NCBI RefSeq assembly: GCF_014203355.1
Contig: NZ_JACHIR010000001.1
Coordinates: 6,760,038-6,824,037 of the forward strand
Source of the DNA: Kutzneria kofuensis
GTDB lineage: Bacteria; Actinomycetota; Actinomycetes; Mycobacteriales; Pseudonocardiaceae
Reading direction: 5' to 3'
Length of the DNA: 64,000 nucleotides
The notes below the pieces were generated by a model, which worked only from the letters and a program-made list of their open reading frames with translations, searched no databases and had not been told where the DNA came from. Made by a program: the position numbers and the translations under genes. Numbering within the stretch: the stretch's first letter is position 1; each line of letters starts with the position of its first letter. Positions 45,478 to 56,200 of the stretch are shown in pieces.

Positions 45478-45595
45478 GGGTGCCAGGGGGGATGACGAAC
45501 GTATGTACAAATCTTACTCTTGAGTGGTGAGGATTTAGTTCGCTGCCCGCGGGGTAAATCACTCGTCGTTCTTTTCGAGCGTACGGAGAGCGACC
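45478..45595 (+). promoter_or_regulatory. A+T-richer intergenic region before the VinM-like gene
   Basis: The base composition drops in this 118-base gap, and it contains ATGTACAA (45503-45510), which also occurs at 41374-41381 in the SRPBCC/VinJ-like promoter region. A separate promoter for the genes from VinM-like onward, including PKS-E, is plausible. I cannot place -10 and -35 elements with confidence. Confidence 0.3.
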
Positions 45596-47137
45596 TTGGA
45601 TACCACAGCCACACCACTCGACAATGTCGGCACGGTGACCGACGCACCGGGTGAACTCATTCACTCGCTGCTGGACGGCGCCCTTATCGAAAACGCGGAC
45701 GGCGTCGCCGTCCGCGACGCGGACGGCCACTGGACATACCGCCAGCTGGCCGAGCACAGCCACCGGTTCGCGCACTGGCTGCGCGCGCACGGCGTCGGCC
45801 ACGGCGACCGCATCGTCGTCCAGCTCCCCAGCACGCGGGAACTGGTCGCGATGTTCTTCGGCGCGGTCCGCGCCGGCGTGGTCCTCGTGCCGCTGAACCC
45901 GGCGATGAAGCCGTTCCTGATGTCCTCGGTGCTGGACAACTCGGAGCCACGGCTGATCATCGCCAAGGGCGCCGCGGTCGAGGCCGTCCGGGAGGTCACG
46001 GCGACCGTCCCGGTGCACGACTTCGGCGCGGTCTGGCCCGACGTCCAGGAGCAGGACGCCGTGCCGTTCGTCCACGACGTGCAGCCCACCGACCTGGCAG
46101 TGCTCATCTACACCTCCGGCAGCACCTCGGCGCCGAAGGCGGTGATGTGCCCGCACTCGCAGGTCGTGTTCGCGACCCGCGCTCTCGTGCAGGCCCTCGG
46201 CTACCGCCGCGACGACGTCGTGTTCTGCCGGTTCCCGCTGTCCTGGGACTACGGCCTCTACAAGGTCCTGATGACCGCGGCCGTCCGGTGCGAGATCGTG
46301 CTGGCCGGCGAGGAATCCGATCTGGCCCTGCTGCGGCGCATGAGGGAGACCGGCGCGACCGTCGTGCCGATCGTGCCGTCGCTGGCCTCCATGATCGTGT
46401 CCCTCGCCCAGCGGGACAAGGAGACCCCGCCGCCGGTGCGGATGTTCACCAACACCGGCGCGGCGCTGCCGCAGCCCACCATCGACGGCCTGCGGGAGAG
46501 CTTCCCGGGCGTGAAGGTGGTGCGCCAGTTCGGGCAGACCGAGTGCAAGCGCATCACGGTCATGCCGCCGGACGAGGACACCGAGCGTCCCGGCTCCTCC
46601 GGAATCCCGTTGCCCGGCACCAGGGTCGCGATCGTCGACGAGAACGGCGACGAGCTGCCGGCCGGGCAGGTCGGCGAGATCGTCGCGGACGGGCCGCACG
46701 TGATGCCCGGCTACTGGCGCAACCCCGAGGTGACCGCCAAGGCGTTCCGCGTCGACCCGCGCACCGGCCGCACCCGGCTGCACACGGGCGACTACGGCTC
46801 CGTCGACGCCGACGGCTACCTGTACTTCGAGGGCCGGCGCGACGACATGTTCAAGCGCAAGGGAATCCGCATGAGCACGCTGGAGATCGAGGCGGCGGCC
46901 ATGGACATCCCGGGCGTGCGGGCCGCCGCCGCGCTGGCGCCGAGCGACGACCACGACCTGGCCCTGTTCGTCGAGGCCGATCTCCAGCCGGCGATCGTGC
47001 TGCGCGAGCTGAGCAAGCGCCTTGAGGCGCAGAAGATCCCGTCCATCTGCCGGGTGCTCGAGGAGTTCCCGCTGACCCTGCACGGCAAGAACTCGCGGGC
47101 GGCGCTCCTGAGCCTGCTGGAAGGGAGCGCGTCATGA
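45596..47137 (+). CDS. vinM-like: Adenylate-forming alanyl ligase, amine protection (VinM-like)
   Basis: This 513-residue adenylation protein has the P-loop YTSGSTSAPK (172-181), the motif QFGQTECKR in place of the usual YGPTE, LHTGDYG, the hinge GRRDDMFKRKGIR and a C-terminal lysine in HGKNSR. VinM attaches L-alanine to the free amine of 3-amino-2-methylpropionyl-ACP, which masks it during polyketide extension; the VinJ-like amidase later removes it. The gene order VinN, VinM, VinO supports this over a second beta-amino acid ligase. The start is TTG at 45596 with GGAGAG at 45585-45590; no better-placed ATG or GTG precedes the conserved region. Its stop overlaps the VinO-like start (ATGA). 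Confidence 0.88.
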   Translation: MDTTATPLDNVGTVTDAPGELIHSLLDGALIENADGVAVRDADGHWTYRQLAEHSHRFAHWLRAHGVGHGDRIVVQLPSTRELVAMFFGAVRAGVVLVPLNPAMKPFLMSSVLDNSEPRLIIAKGAAVEAVREVTATVPVHDFGAVWPDVQEQDAVPFVHDVQPTDLAVLIYTSGSTSAPKAVMCPHSQVVFATRALVQALGYRRDDVVFCRFPLSWDYGLYKVLMTAAVRCEIVLAGEESDLALLRRMRETGATVVPIVPSLASMIVSLAQRDKETPPPVRMFTNTGAALPQPTIDGLRESFPGVKVVRQFGQTECKRITVMPPDEDTERPGSSGIPLPGTRVAIVDENGDELPAGQVGEIVADGPHVMPGYWRNPEVTAKAFRVDPRTGRTRLHTGDYGSVDADGYLYFEGRRDDMFKRKGIRMSTLEIEAAAMDIPGVRAAAALAPSDDHDLALFVEADLQPAIVLRELSKRLEAQKIPSICRVLEEFPLTLHGKNSRAALLSLLEGSAS

Positions 47138-48369
47138 GCCGCTACGAGAAGCTGGCCGCCGAGTACGGCACCCCGCTCTACGTCTACGACCTCGACGAGG
47201 TGGCGGCCGCCCGCGAGCAGCTGTTCGACCAGCTGCCCGAGCCGTTCGAGCTGTTCTACGCCCTGAAGGCCAATCCCCATCCCGATCTCCTGAAGGCACT
47301 TCGCTCCGGTGACGGGCGCCGGTGCCGCGCCGAGATCAGCTCCACCGGCGAGCTGGCCAACGCCCTGGCCGCCGGCTTCGCCGGCAGCGACTGCATGTAC
47401 ACCGGTCCCGGCAAGACCTTCGGCGAGCTGCGCGAGGCGATGAGCCTGGGCGTGCGGATGTTCTCCACGGACTCCGTCACCGACGTGCAGCACGTCGGTC
47501 AGGTGGCCACGGAACTGGGCATCACCGCCGAGTGCCTGCTGCGCGTCAACCTGGCCACGGCCAGCGCCGGCAGTGGCATCCGGATGACCGGCACCCCCTC
47601 GCAGTTCGGCTTCGACGCCGAGCGGCTCCCCGAGGAACTGGGAGAACTGCGCCGCGTGGACGGGGTGACCATCGCGGGCATGCACCTGTTCCCGTTGTCC
47701 AACACGGCCGACGAGGACGCGCTGATCAGCGAGTTCCAGAACACCATCGCCGGCGCGGCCGCGCTGTCCGAACTGCTCGACCTGCCGCTGCGCTACCTGG
47801 ACATCGGCGGCGGGTTCTCCGTTCCCTACGGCGTTCCCGGCGGCCGGGCCTCCTACCCGAAGCTGCGCCAGGAGCTGGAGATCGCGCTGGACGTGCACTT
47901 CCCGAACTGGCGGGCGGGTTCTCCGCAGCTGGCCTGCGAGTCCGGCCGCTACCTGATCGGCGCCAGCGGCACCCTGCTGGCCGGCGTCAGCAACGTGAAG
48001 GTCAGCCGGGGCAAGAAGTTCGTCATCCTCGACGCCGGCATCAACACCTTCGGCGGCATGTCCGGCCTCGGCCGGCTGATGCCGGTGCAGGTCGGCACCG
48101 ACGACGAGGAACCGACCGAGACGGTCAGCCTGGTCGGCCCGCTGTGCACGCCCGGCGACACCTTCGGCCGCGCGGTCAAGGTGCCCGGCCTGGCCCCCGG
48201 TGACGTGATCCGCATTCCCAACGTCGGTGCCTACGGCCCGACCGCGAGCCTGCTGATGTTCCTCGGCCGCCCCTCGCCCACCGAGGTCGTGGTGCGCGGC
48301 GACGAGATCGTGTCCGTTTCCCGGCTGGACCACAGCCGTTCGTACGACTACCAGGCGGTGGCCCGATGA
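47134..48369 (+). CDS. vinO-like: PLP-dependent decarboxylase, fold type III (VinO-like)
   Basis: This 411-residue protein resembles diaminopimelate and ornithine decarboxylases: the Schiff-base lysine is Lys45 in FYALKANPHP, followed by HLFPLSN, the phosphate-binding DIGGGFSVPYG, ESGRYLIGASG, and the partner-subunit cysteine in LVGPLCTPGD. VinO decarboxylates 3-methylaspartyl-ACP to 3-amino-2-methylpropionyl-ACP, and the same reaction is expected here. The gene overlaps both neighbours by four bases (ATGA on each side), which indicates translational coupling with the VinM-like ligase and the mutase small subunit. Confidence 0.92.
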   Translation: MSRYEKLAAEYGTPLYVYDLDEVAAAREQLFDQLPEPFELFYALKANPHPDLLKALRSGDGRRCRAEISSTGELANALAAGFAGSDCMYTGPGKTFGELREAMSLGVRMFSTDSVTDVQHVGQVATELGITAECLLRVNLATASAGSGIRMTGTPSQFGFDAERLPEELGELRRVDGVTIAGMHLFPLSNTADEDALISEFQNTIAGAAALSELLDLPLRYLDIGGGFSVPYGVPGGRASYPKLRQELEIALDVHFPNWRAGSPQLACESGRYLIGASGTLLAGVSNVKVSRGKKFVILDAGINTFGGMSGLGRLMPVQVGTDDEEPTETVSLVGPLCTPGDTFGRAVKVPGLAPGDVIRIPNVGAYGPTASLLMFLGRPSPTEVVVRGDEIVSVSRLDHSRSYDYQAVAR

Positions 48370-48854
48370 CCATGCAGATCTTCGCCGACAACACCCTCAC
48401 CGGCAGCCGCGGCACCGTCGTTGTCAGCGGCGTCGCCTCCGACGCGCACACCTGGAACCTGGTGTTCCTGCAGCTGATGATCGAGGAGCTCGGCTACGAC
48501 GTGGTCAACCTCGGCCCGTGCGTGTCGCCGGAGCTGCTGGTGGCCGAGTGCGAGCAGCACAAGCCGGCGCTGGTCGTGATCAGCAGCGTCAACGGCCACG
48601 GCTACCAGGACGGCCTGCGGCTGATCGACGAGATCCGCGGCAGCTCGGAGCTCGTGGCCACGCCGGTGGTGATCGGCGGCAAGCTCGGCGTCGCCGGCGA
48701 GCTGGACGAGGGCGCGGCGGCCCGGCTGATGTCGGCCGGTTTCGACGCCGTCTTCGAGGACGGCGCCAAGACCGTCGTCAGCTTCTACGACTTCATGGCT
48801 GCTCTGCCCTCGGCGGCGACACCGCTACCGGGCCGGACCAGGGTGGCGGTGTGA
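48366..48854 (+). CDS. vinH-like: Glutamate mutase small (B12-binding) subunit
   Basis: This 162-residue protein is a cobalamin-binding domain of the glutamate mutase S type: a first strand TVVVSGVASDAHTW, LGYDVVNLGPCVSP, the ISSVNGHG loop and VIGGKLGV, in the canonical order. The cobalt-ligating histidine is present in DAHTWN, but the family motif DxHxxG has Asn in place of the final glycine. With the large subunit it converts L-glutamate to (2S,3S)-3-methylaspartate by an adenosyl-radical rearrangement, supplying the starter unit. The start ATG 48366 overlaps the VinO-like stop, and its own stop overlaps GTG 48851 of the large subunit. Confidence 0.9.
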   Translation: MTMQIFADNTLTGSRGTVVVSGVASDAHTWNLVFLQLMIEELGYDVVNLGPCVSPELLVAECEQHKPALVVISSVNGHGYQDGLRLIDEIRGSSELVATPVVIGGKLGVAGELDEGAAARLMSAGFDAVFEDGAKTVVSFYDFMAALPSAATPLPGRTRVAV

Positions 48855-50185
48855 ACGCCTGCTTCCCCACCCGGACCACGGGTGCCGCGGACGAGACCCC
48901 CGTCGACTTCGGGGAGTTCGTGCGCAGCCGGGGCGGCCGCGGCTCGATCGTGGCCCAGCCGAGGATGGGGTTCAGCGACCCGAACCGGATGCGAGAGGGG
49001 CTCATCGCCACCAAGAAGGCCGACGCCCAGACCGTCGGCACGCTCACCCTGGACAGCTACACCCGCGTCGGCGACCACGAGGCCGCGGACACCGCACTGC
49101 GGGAGGGCATCGCCCTCAACGGTTACCCGATCGTCAATCACCCGGTGGAGACCACCAAGTGGGTGCTGGACGGGGTCCGCGACGACGACTTCCCGGTGCA
49201 GGTGCGGCACGGATCGGCCACGCCGCTGGGCATCTTCGCCGCGCTGGTCGCGCTGAACCTCAACGCGACCGAGGGCGGACCGGTGTCGTACTGCCTGCCG
49301 TACGGGCGGACACCGTTGCAGGACTCGGTGCGCAACTGGTCGCAGTGCTGCGAGATGTTCACGCGGTTGCAGGAAGTCGGCGTCGAGCCGCACCTGGAGA
49401 CGTTCGGCGGCTGCATGATGGGGCAGCTGTGCCCGCCCAGCATGCTGGTGGCGATCAGCGTGCTGGAGGCACTGTTCTTCTGCCACCACGGGCTGCGCAG
49501 TGTGTCCGTCAGCTACGCCCAGCAGACCAACCTCGACCAGGATGTCGAGGCGGTGCAAGCGCTTCGCGCGCTGTGCGCCGAGTTGTTGCCCACTGTCAAC
49601 TGGCATGTGGTGATCTACACGTACATGGGCATGTACCCGGTGACCGACCACGGGTGCGACCGGCTGCTGGCGTCCGCTGCGGAACTCGCGGTGGCCACCG
49701 GGTCGGAACGGGTGATCGTCAAGACCGTCGCGGAGTCGCGGCGCATCCCGACGATCGCGGAGAACGTGGCGGCGCTGGAGCACGCGCACACCACGGCGCG
49801 GGCCTACCGTCCGGAGATCGGCGGTTCCACGGCGGAACTGGCGGATTCCCAGACGTACCAGGAGGCCCGCGCCCTTGTGCACGCCGTGTTGAACCTGCAC
49901 AGCGACCTCGGGCAGGCGCTGCTGCTGGCGTTCAAGCAGGGATATCTGGATGTTCCCTACTGCCTGCACCCGGACAATGCGGGAAGGAGCCGCAGCTACA
50001 TCGATGGGGATGGCTGGCTGCGGTGGGGTGAGGTCGGGTCGCTGCCGTTGGGGCACTTGGTGCCGCGCGGACGGTCCCGGCGCATCACTTCTAGCGGTTT
50101 GCTGGAGGACTTGTCATACGTTCGACGCAAATATGACGAGGAGCCGTCGACGCGTGCGGACAGGTCCGTCGAGGTCGGTGTCTGA
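48851..50185 (+). CDS. vinI-like: Glutamate mutase large (catalytic) subunit
   Basis: This 444-residue protein matches the GlmE/MutE large subunit: RGSIVAQPRMGFSDPNRM near the N terminus, TVGTLTLDSYTRVGD, NGYPIVNHPVETTKW, QVRHGSATPLG, the glycine/methionine-rich FGGCMMGQLCPPS and SVSYAQQTNLDQD. It binds glutamate and the adenosyl radical, while the small subunit holds B12. The length is slightly below the roughly 480 residues usual for the family. GTG 48851 overlaps the small-subunit stop (GTGA) and is chosen for that coupling; the frame stays open far upstream only as an out-of-phase reading of the small-subunit gene. PKS-E begins 39 bases after the stop. Confidence 0.92.
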   Translation: MNACFPTRTTGAADETPVDFGEFVRSRGGRGSIVAQPRMGFSDPNRMREGLIATKKADAQTVGTLTLDSYTRVGDHEAADTALREGIALNGYPIVNHPVETTKWVLDGVRDDDFPVQVRHGSATPLGIFAALVALNLNATEGGPVSYCLPYGRTPLQDSVRNWSQCCEMFTRLQEVGVEPHLETFGGCMMGQLCPPSMLVAISVLEALFFCHHGLRSVSVSYAQQTNLDQDVEAVQALRALCAELLPTVNWHVVIYTYMGMYPVTDHGCDRLLASAAELAVATGSERVIVKTVAESRRIPTIAENVAALEHAHTTARAYRPEIGGSTAELADSQTYQEARALVHAVLNLHSDLGQALLLAFKQGYLDVPYCLHPDNAGRSRSYIDGDGWLRWGEVGSLPLGHLVPRGRSRRITSSGLLEDLSYVRRKYDEEPSTRADRSVEVGV

Positions 50186-50224
50186 GCAGGCGTCGTCGAG
50201 GGCAGCGGTGTGGAGAGTGGGCAG

Positions 50225-53200
50225 ATGAGCGAGTCCGGAAACTTCGTTCCTGACGCGGGTGAGGCGCTCGCGCGTCGGCTGGGTGAGGTGCCGCCCGCCG
50301 AGCAGACCCGGATCCTGCTGGGTCTGGTGAGCGAGCACACCCTGGCCGTGCTGCAACGGATCCGTCCGGGGCGAGAAGTCCGGATCGGGCCCGACGAGGC
50401 CTTCCGCGAACTGGGCCTGGACTCGCTCGGCCTGGTCGAACTGCACACCCGGCTCGGCGACGAGACGGGGCTCGCCCTGCCGCCGACCATCGGCTTCGAC
50501 TACCCGACACCGAACCTGCTGGCCGCGTACCTGCGTGCCGAGCTGCTCGGGCTGGCGGCGGAGGCGCCCGAACCGGTCGCCTCCGCCGCGGCCGACGACG
50601 AACCGATCGCCATCGTCGGCATCGGCTGCCGCCTGCCCGGCGGCGTGGACTCCCCGGACGCCCTGTGGCAGCTGGTGTCCGAGGGCCGGCACGTGCGCGA
50701 CGAGTTCCCGACCGACCGCGGCTGGGACCTGGACCGACTGTACGACCCCGATCCCGACAACCCCGGCACGACCTATGTCCGGCACGGCGGCTTCCTGCCC
50801 GACGCCGCCGAGTTCGACGCCGACTTCTTCGGCATCAGCCCGCGCGAGGCGTCGGCGATGGACCCGCAGCAGCGGCTGGTGCTGGAAACCGCCTGGCAGG
50901 CCCTGGAACGCGCCGGCATCGACCCGCAGTCGTTGCGGGGCAGCCGGTCCGGCGTGTTCGTCGGCGCCGAGCCGCAGGAGTACGGCGTGCGCCTGCACGA
51001 GGCGCCGGACGGCTTCGACGGATACCTGTTGACCGGCAACGCTCCCAGCGTCGTCTCCGGGCGCGTCGCCTACACCCTGGGGCTGGAGGGCCCCACCCTG
51101 ACCGTGGACACCGCGTGCTCGGGCTCCCTGGTCGCGCTGCACCTCGCCGTGCAGTCGCTGCGTCTCGGCGAGTGCACGCTGGCACTGGCCGGCGGCGTCG
51201 CGGTCATGGGCAGCCCGGGCACCTTCACGGCTTTCGCCCGTCAGCGCGGCCTTGCGCCGGACGGTGTGGTCAAGGCGTTCGCGGCAGCGGCCGACGGCAC
51301 CGGCTTTGCCGAGGGCGTCGGCATTCTCGTGCTGGAGCGGCTGTCCGAGGCCCGGCGCAACGGGCACAACGTGTTGGCGGTGATCCGGGGTTCCGCGATC
51401 AACCAGGACGGTGCCTCCAACGGCATCACGGCCCCGAACGGGCTGGCCCAGCAGCGGGTCATCCGTCAGGCTCTGGCCAACGCCGGCCTCACGGCCGAGC
51501 AGGTGGACGCCGTCGAGGCGCACGGCACCGGCACCACACTCGGCGACCCGATCGAGGCCAACGCCTTGCAGGCGGTGTACGGCAAGCGCCGCGACCGACC
51601 GATGTGGCTGGGGTCGCTGAAGTCCAACATCGGTCACACGCAGGCGGCGGCCGGCGTGGCCGGTGTGATCAAGATGGTCACGGCGATGCGGCACGGCGTG
51701 TTGCCCAAGACGCTCCACGTGGATGCGCCGACGCCGCACGTCGACTGGGCCGGCGGCGCTGTCACGCTGCTGACCGAGGAAGTCCCCTGGGACAGCGAGG
51801 TCCGCCGGGCGGGCGTGTCGTCGTTCGGTGTCAGCGGCACCAACGCCCACCTGATCCTGGAGCAGGCTCCAATCGGGGAGACCGAAGCAGGAGTGATCGA
51901 GTCCGCACAGCCGACCCCGGACTCGGTGTCTCCCTTCGTGGTTTCTGCCCGTAGCGCGGAGGCTTTGAAGGCGCAGGCCGCTCGGCTGACGTCCACTGTG
52001 GACCTGCCGTTGGTGGATCTGGCCAACTCGCTGGCCACGACCCGGGCCGCGCTGGAGCACCGCGCGGTCGTCATCGCCGGCGACCGTGACGAACTGCTGC
52101 GCGGCCTGAACGCCATCGCCGACGGCTCGACCGCGTCGAACGTGACCGGCGGGCGGCTGGCCTTCCTGTTCACCGGCCAGGGAAGCCAGCGTGTCGGCAT
52201 GGGACGCGAACTCGCTGGCAAGTTCCCGGTCTTTGCCGAGGCGTTGGACGAGGCCATCGCCCACCTCGACGTGCAGCTGGACCGCCCCCTGAACGACGTG
52301 CTGTTCGGCGCAGTGCCTGATCAGACTGGCGAGGAGCTGCTGGGGGAGACCGCCTACACGCAGGCCGCGCTGTTCGCGGTCGAGGTGGCACTGTTCCGGC
52401 TGCTGGAGTCGTGGGGCGTCACCCCCGATCTTGTCGCCGGTCACTCCGTCGGCGAACTCGCCGCCGCGCACATCGCCGGCGTGCTGTCGCTGGAGGACGC
52501 CGCCACGCTGGTCGCCGCCCGCGGCCGGTTGATGCAGGACCTGCCGCGTGTGGGCGCGATGGTGTCGGTGCGCGCGAGCGAGGTCGATGTCCGCGCCGCG
52601 CTTGAGGGTTACGACGGCGTGAGCATCGCCGCCGTCAACGGCCCCAACTCTGTTGTGCTGTCCGGCGTCGAGGAGCAGGTGCTCGCGGTCGCCGGAACTT
52701 TCGCGAAGTCCAAGCGGCTGCGCACCTCGCACGCTTTCCACTCGGCGCTGATGGAGCCGATGCTGGAGGAGTTCCGGCTCATCGCCAGCGTGCTCGACTA
52801 CAACCCGCCGCAGATTCCCGTCGTCTCCAACGTGACCGGCCGGGTGGCCAGCGCCGAGGACCTGTGCTCGCCGGACTACTGGGTCCGGCACGTCCGCGAG
52901 GCCGTCCGTTTCGCCGACGGCATCACGACCCTGGTCGACGAGGGCGTGACGACGTTCATCGAGCTCGGCCCCGACCCGGTGTTGTCGGCCATGGGCAAGG
53001 AAAGTGTCGATGGCGACGTCGTGTTCGCCGCCGCGCTGCGCCGCGACCGGGACGAGGTCCGCGAGCTGCTGACCGCCCTGGGCACGGCGTGGTCCCGTGG
53101 CGCGAAGGTCGACTGGAGTGCCTTCTTCGCCGGCGCCGGCACGGTTGAGCTGCCCACCTACGCCTTCCAGCGCCGCCGCTACTGGATGTCCTCGGCAATC

Positions 53201-56200
53201 GGCTCCGGCGATGCGACCGGCTTCGGCCAAGTGGCCGCCGATCACCCGTTGCTGGGCGCGGTTGTCGGCCTGGCCGGCGGCGACGGCGTGGTGCTGACCG
53301 GTCGGGTGTCGCTGCGGTCGCACCCGTGGCTGGCGGATCACGTGATGTCCGGGGTGGTTCTGTTCCCCGGCACGGCCTTCGTCGAGCTGGCCGTCCGCGC
53401 CGGTGACCAGGTCGGCCTCGACCTCGTCGAGGAACTGACCCTGGAGAGCCCGCTGGCGCTGCCCGAGAGCGGCGGCGTCGCGCTGCAGATCGTGGTCGGC
53501 GCGGAGGACGACGGCCGCCGGACCGTGGAGTTCTACTCCCGCGCCGACACCGACGAGTCCTGGACCCGGCACGCGACCGGTGTCCTGGGTCGCCGGAGCG
53601 CTTCGGGCCCGGTGAGCCTCGACGCCTGGCCGCCACGAGGCGCTGAAAAGATCGACATCTCGACTCTGTACGCCGACATGGCCGGTCAGGGCTACGGCTA
53701 CGGCCCGGTGTTCCGGGGCCTGCGGGCGGTGTGGCGCAACGGGTCCGAGGTCTTCGCCGAGGTCGCGCTGCCGGAGCAGGAGAAGGCCGGCGCGTTCGCG
53801 CTGCACCCGGCCCTGCTGGACGCCGTGCTGCACGCCACCGACTTCGCCTCCGACGATCCGGTCGGCGACGACATCCGGCTGCCGTTCGCCTGGAGCGGCG
53901 TCTCCGTGCACTCCACCGGCGCATCCGCGCTGCGCGTGCGCATCACTTCCACCGGCCGGGAGGCCGTTTCCCTCGACATCGCGGACTCGACCGGCGCCCC
54001 CGTTGCCACGGTCGAGTCCTTTGTCGTGCGGGCCGTCACCGCGGACCAGCTGCGCGCCGCCGGCCGCGGCGGCGAGGCCCTGTTCCAGGTGCGTTGGGAG
54101 GCCATCGCCCCGGTCAACCCGGTCCCGTCGACCAAGGGCTGGGCGGTTGTCGGGGCCGACTACATCGGCCTGGCCGACGCGCTCGGCAGCGGCATCACCG
54201 TGCACGCCGACCTGCAGGCGCACCGCGAGACCCTGGACTACGGAGCGCTGCCGTCGGAGGTTGTGCTGGCGCCGTTCGCCTGCTGCAGCGGCGATGTGCC
54301 GAACGCGGTGCGCCGCACCACGTATCGGGCGCTGGAGCTGGTGCAGGAGTGGCTGACCGACGAGCGGTTCACCACATCCCGTCTGGTTGTCGTGACGCAG
54401 GGTGCGGTGGTCGGCTCCGATGACCCGTCGACGCTGTGCTGTGCCCCGCTGTGGGGCCTGCTGCGTTCGGCCCAGGCGGAGAACCCGGGCCGGATCGTGC
54501 TCGTCGACGTGGACGAGGACTCGGCCGAGCTGCTGCCGGCCGCGTTGGCCTCTGGCGAGCCGGAGCTGGCTCTGCGCGGCGGCGAGATCCTGGTGCCGCG
54601 CCTGGCCAAGACATCGGTGTCGAGTGCGGAAGGCCCGTGGACCGCAGACGGCACAGTGCTGATCACCGGTGGCACCGGCGGGCTGGGCGGCATCGTGGCC
54701 AAGCACCTGGTGGCCGACAAGGGAGTTCGGCACCTGCTGCTGACCAGCCGTCGCGGCACGGACGCGCCGGGCGCTGCGGAGTTGTCGGCCGAGCTGACCG
54801 CGTTGGGCGCTTCCGTGACCATCGCCGCGGTCGACGTGGCCGACCGGGACGCACTCGCGGCGGTGATCGACGGCATTCCCGCCGAGCACCCGCTGACCGG
54901 CGTGGTGCACGCGGCCGGCGTGATCGACGACGGCCTGATCGGAACCCTGACGTCCCAACGCATCGACACCACGCTGCGGCCGAAGGCCGAGGCCGCCTGG
55001 CACCTGCACGAGCTCACCAAGGCCCTGGACCTCAAGGCGTTCGTGCTGTTCTCCTCCTCAGCCGGCCTCGTCGACGGTGCCGGCCAGGGTAACTACGCCG
55101 CCGCCAACGTCTTCCTCGACGCCCTGGCCCGGCACCGCCAGGCCCTGGGCCTGCCGGCGACCGCGCTGGCCTGGGGCCTGTGGGCGGTCGGTGCGGGCAT
55201 GGGGGAGCAGCTCGACGAGCTGGCCATCCAACGGATCCGCCGCCTCGGTCTGGACCCGTTGAACGCCGAGGAAAGCCTGGCGCTGTTCGACGCGGCCGTT
55301 GCCGGCGACCTCGCCAATGCCGTGCCGGTGCGGGTCGACGCCCGCGCGCTGCAGTCCCGTTCGGACGGTGTGCCGGCCCTGTTCCGCGGCCTGGTTCGAC
55401 CACAGCGGCCTACCGCTGCCGGCCCGGTGTCCGTCGAGCAGACGCTGGCGCACCGGCTGGCCGAACTGTCCGATGTGGAGCGCGACCGGGTGCTGCTGGA
55501 CCTGGTGCGCAAGCAGGTCGCCGACGTGCTCGGGCACGACGGAGCGGAGGCCATCGACCCGAAGCGGGCGTTCACCGAGCTGGGCTTCGACTCGCTGGCC
55601 GCGGTGGAGCTCCGCAACCGGCTGAACTCCGCGTTCGGCCTGCGGCTGCCGGCCACCCTGACCTTCGACTACCCGACCTCCGCCGCGTTGGCCAAGCTGA
55701 TCGGGGACAAGATCCTCAGCGTCGCCGACAAGGTGGTGGTGAAGGCGCCGGTGGTGGCCGCCACCGACGAGCCGATCGCCATCGTCGGCATCGCCTGCCG
55801 CTACCCCGGTGGGGTTTCCTCGCCCGAGGACCTGTGGCAGGTCGTCGCCGAGGGGCGGGATGTCGTCACGACCTTCCCGACCGACCGTGGCTGGGACGTG
55901 GACGGCCTCTACGACCCGGAGCCCGGCAAGCCCGGCAAGAGCTACTCCCGCGAGGGCGGTTTCCTGCACGAGGCCGCCGAGTTCGACCCGGCGTTCTTCG
56001 GCATCAGCCCGCGCGAGGCGTCCGCGATGGACCCGCAGCAGCGGCTGCTGCTGGAAACCGCTTGGGAGACCTTCGAACGCGCCGGCATCGACCCGATTTC
56101 CCTGCGGGGCAGCGACACCGGCGTCTTCGCCGGCGTGATGTACCACGACTGGGGCACGCGCCTGGGCGAGGTGTCCGAGGACGTGGCCGGCTACCTCGGC

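Noticed and set aside
48518-48850. An extended N terminus for the mutase large subunit
   Set aside because: It would be an out-of-phase reading of the small-subunit gene. GTG 48851 overlaps the small-subunit stop, as expected for coupled subunits.
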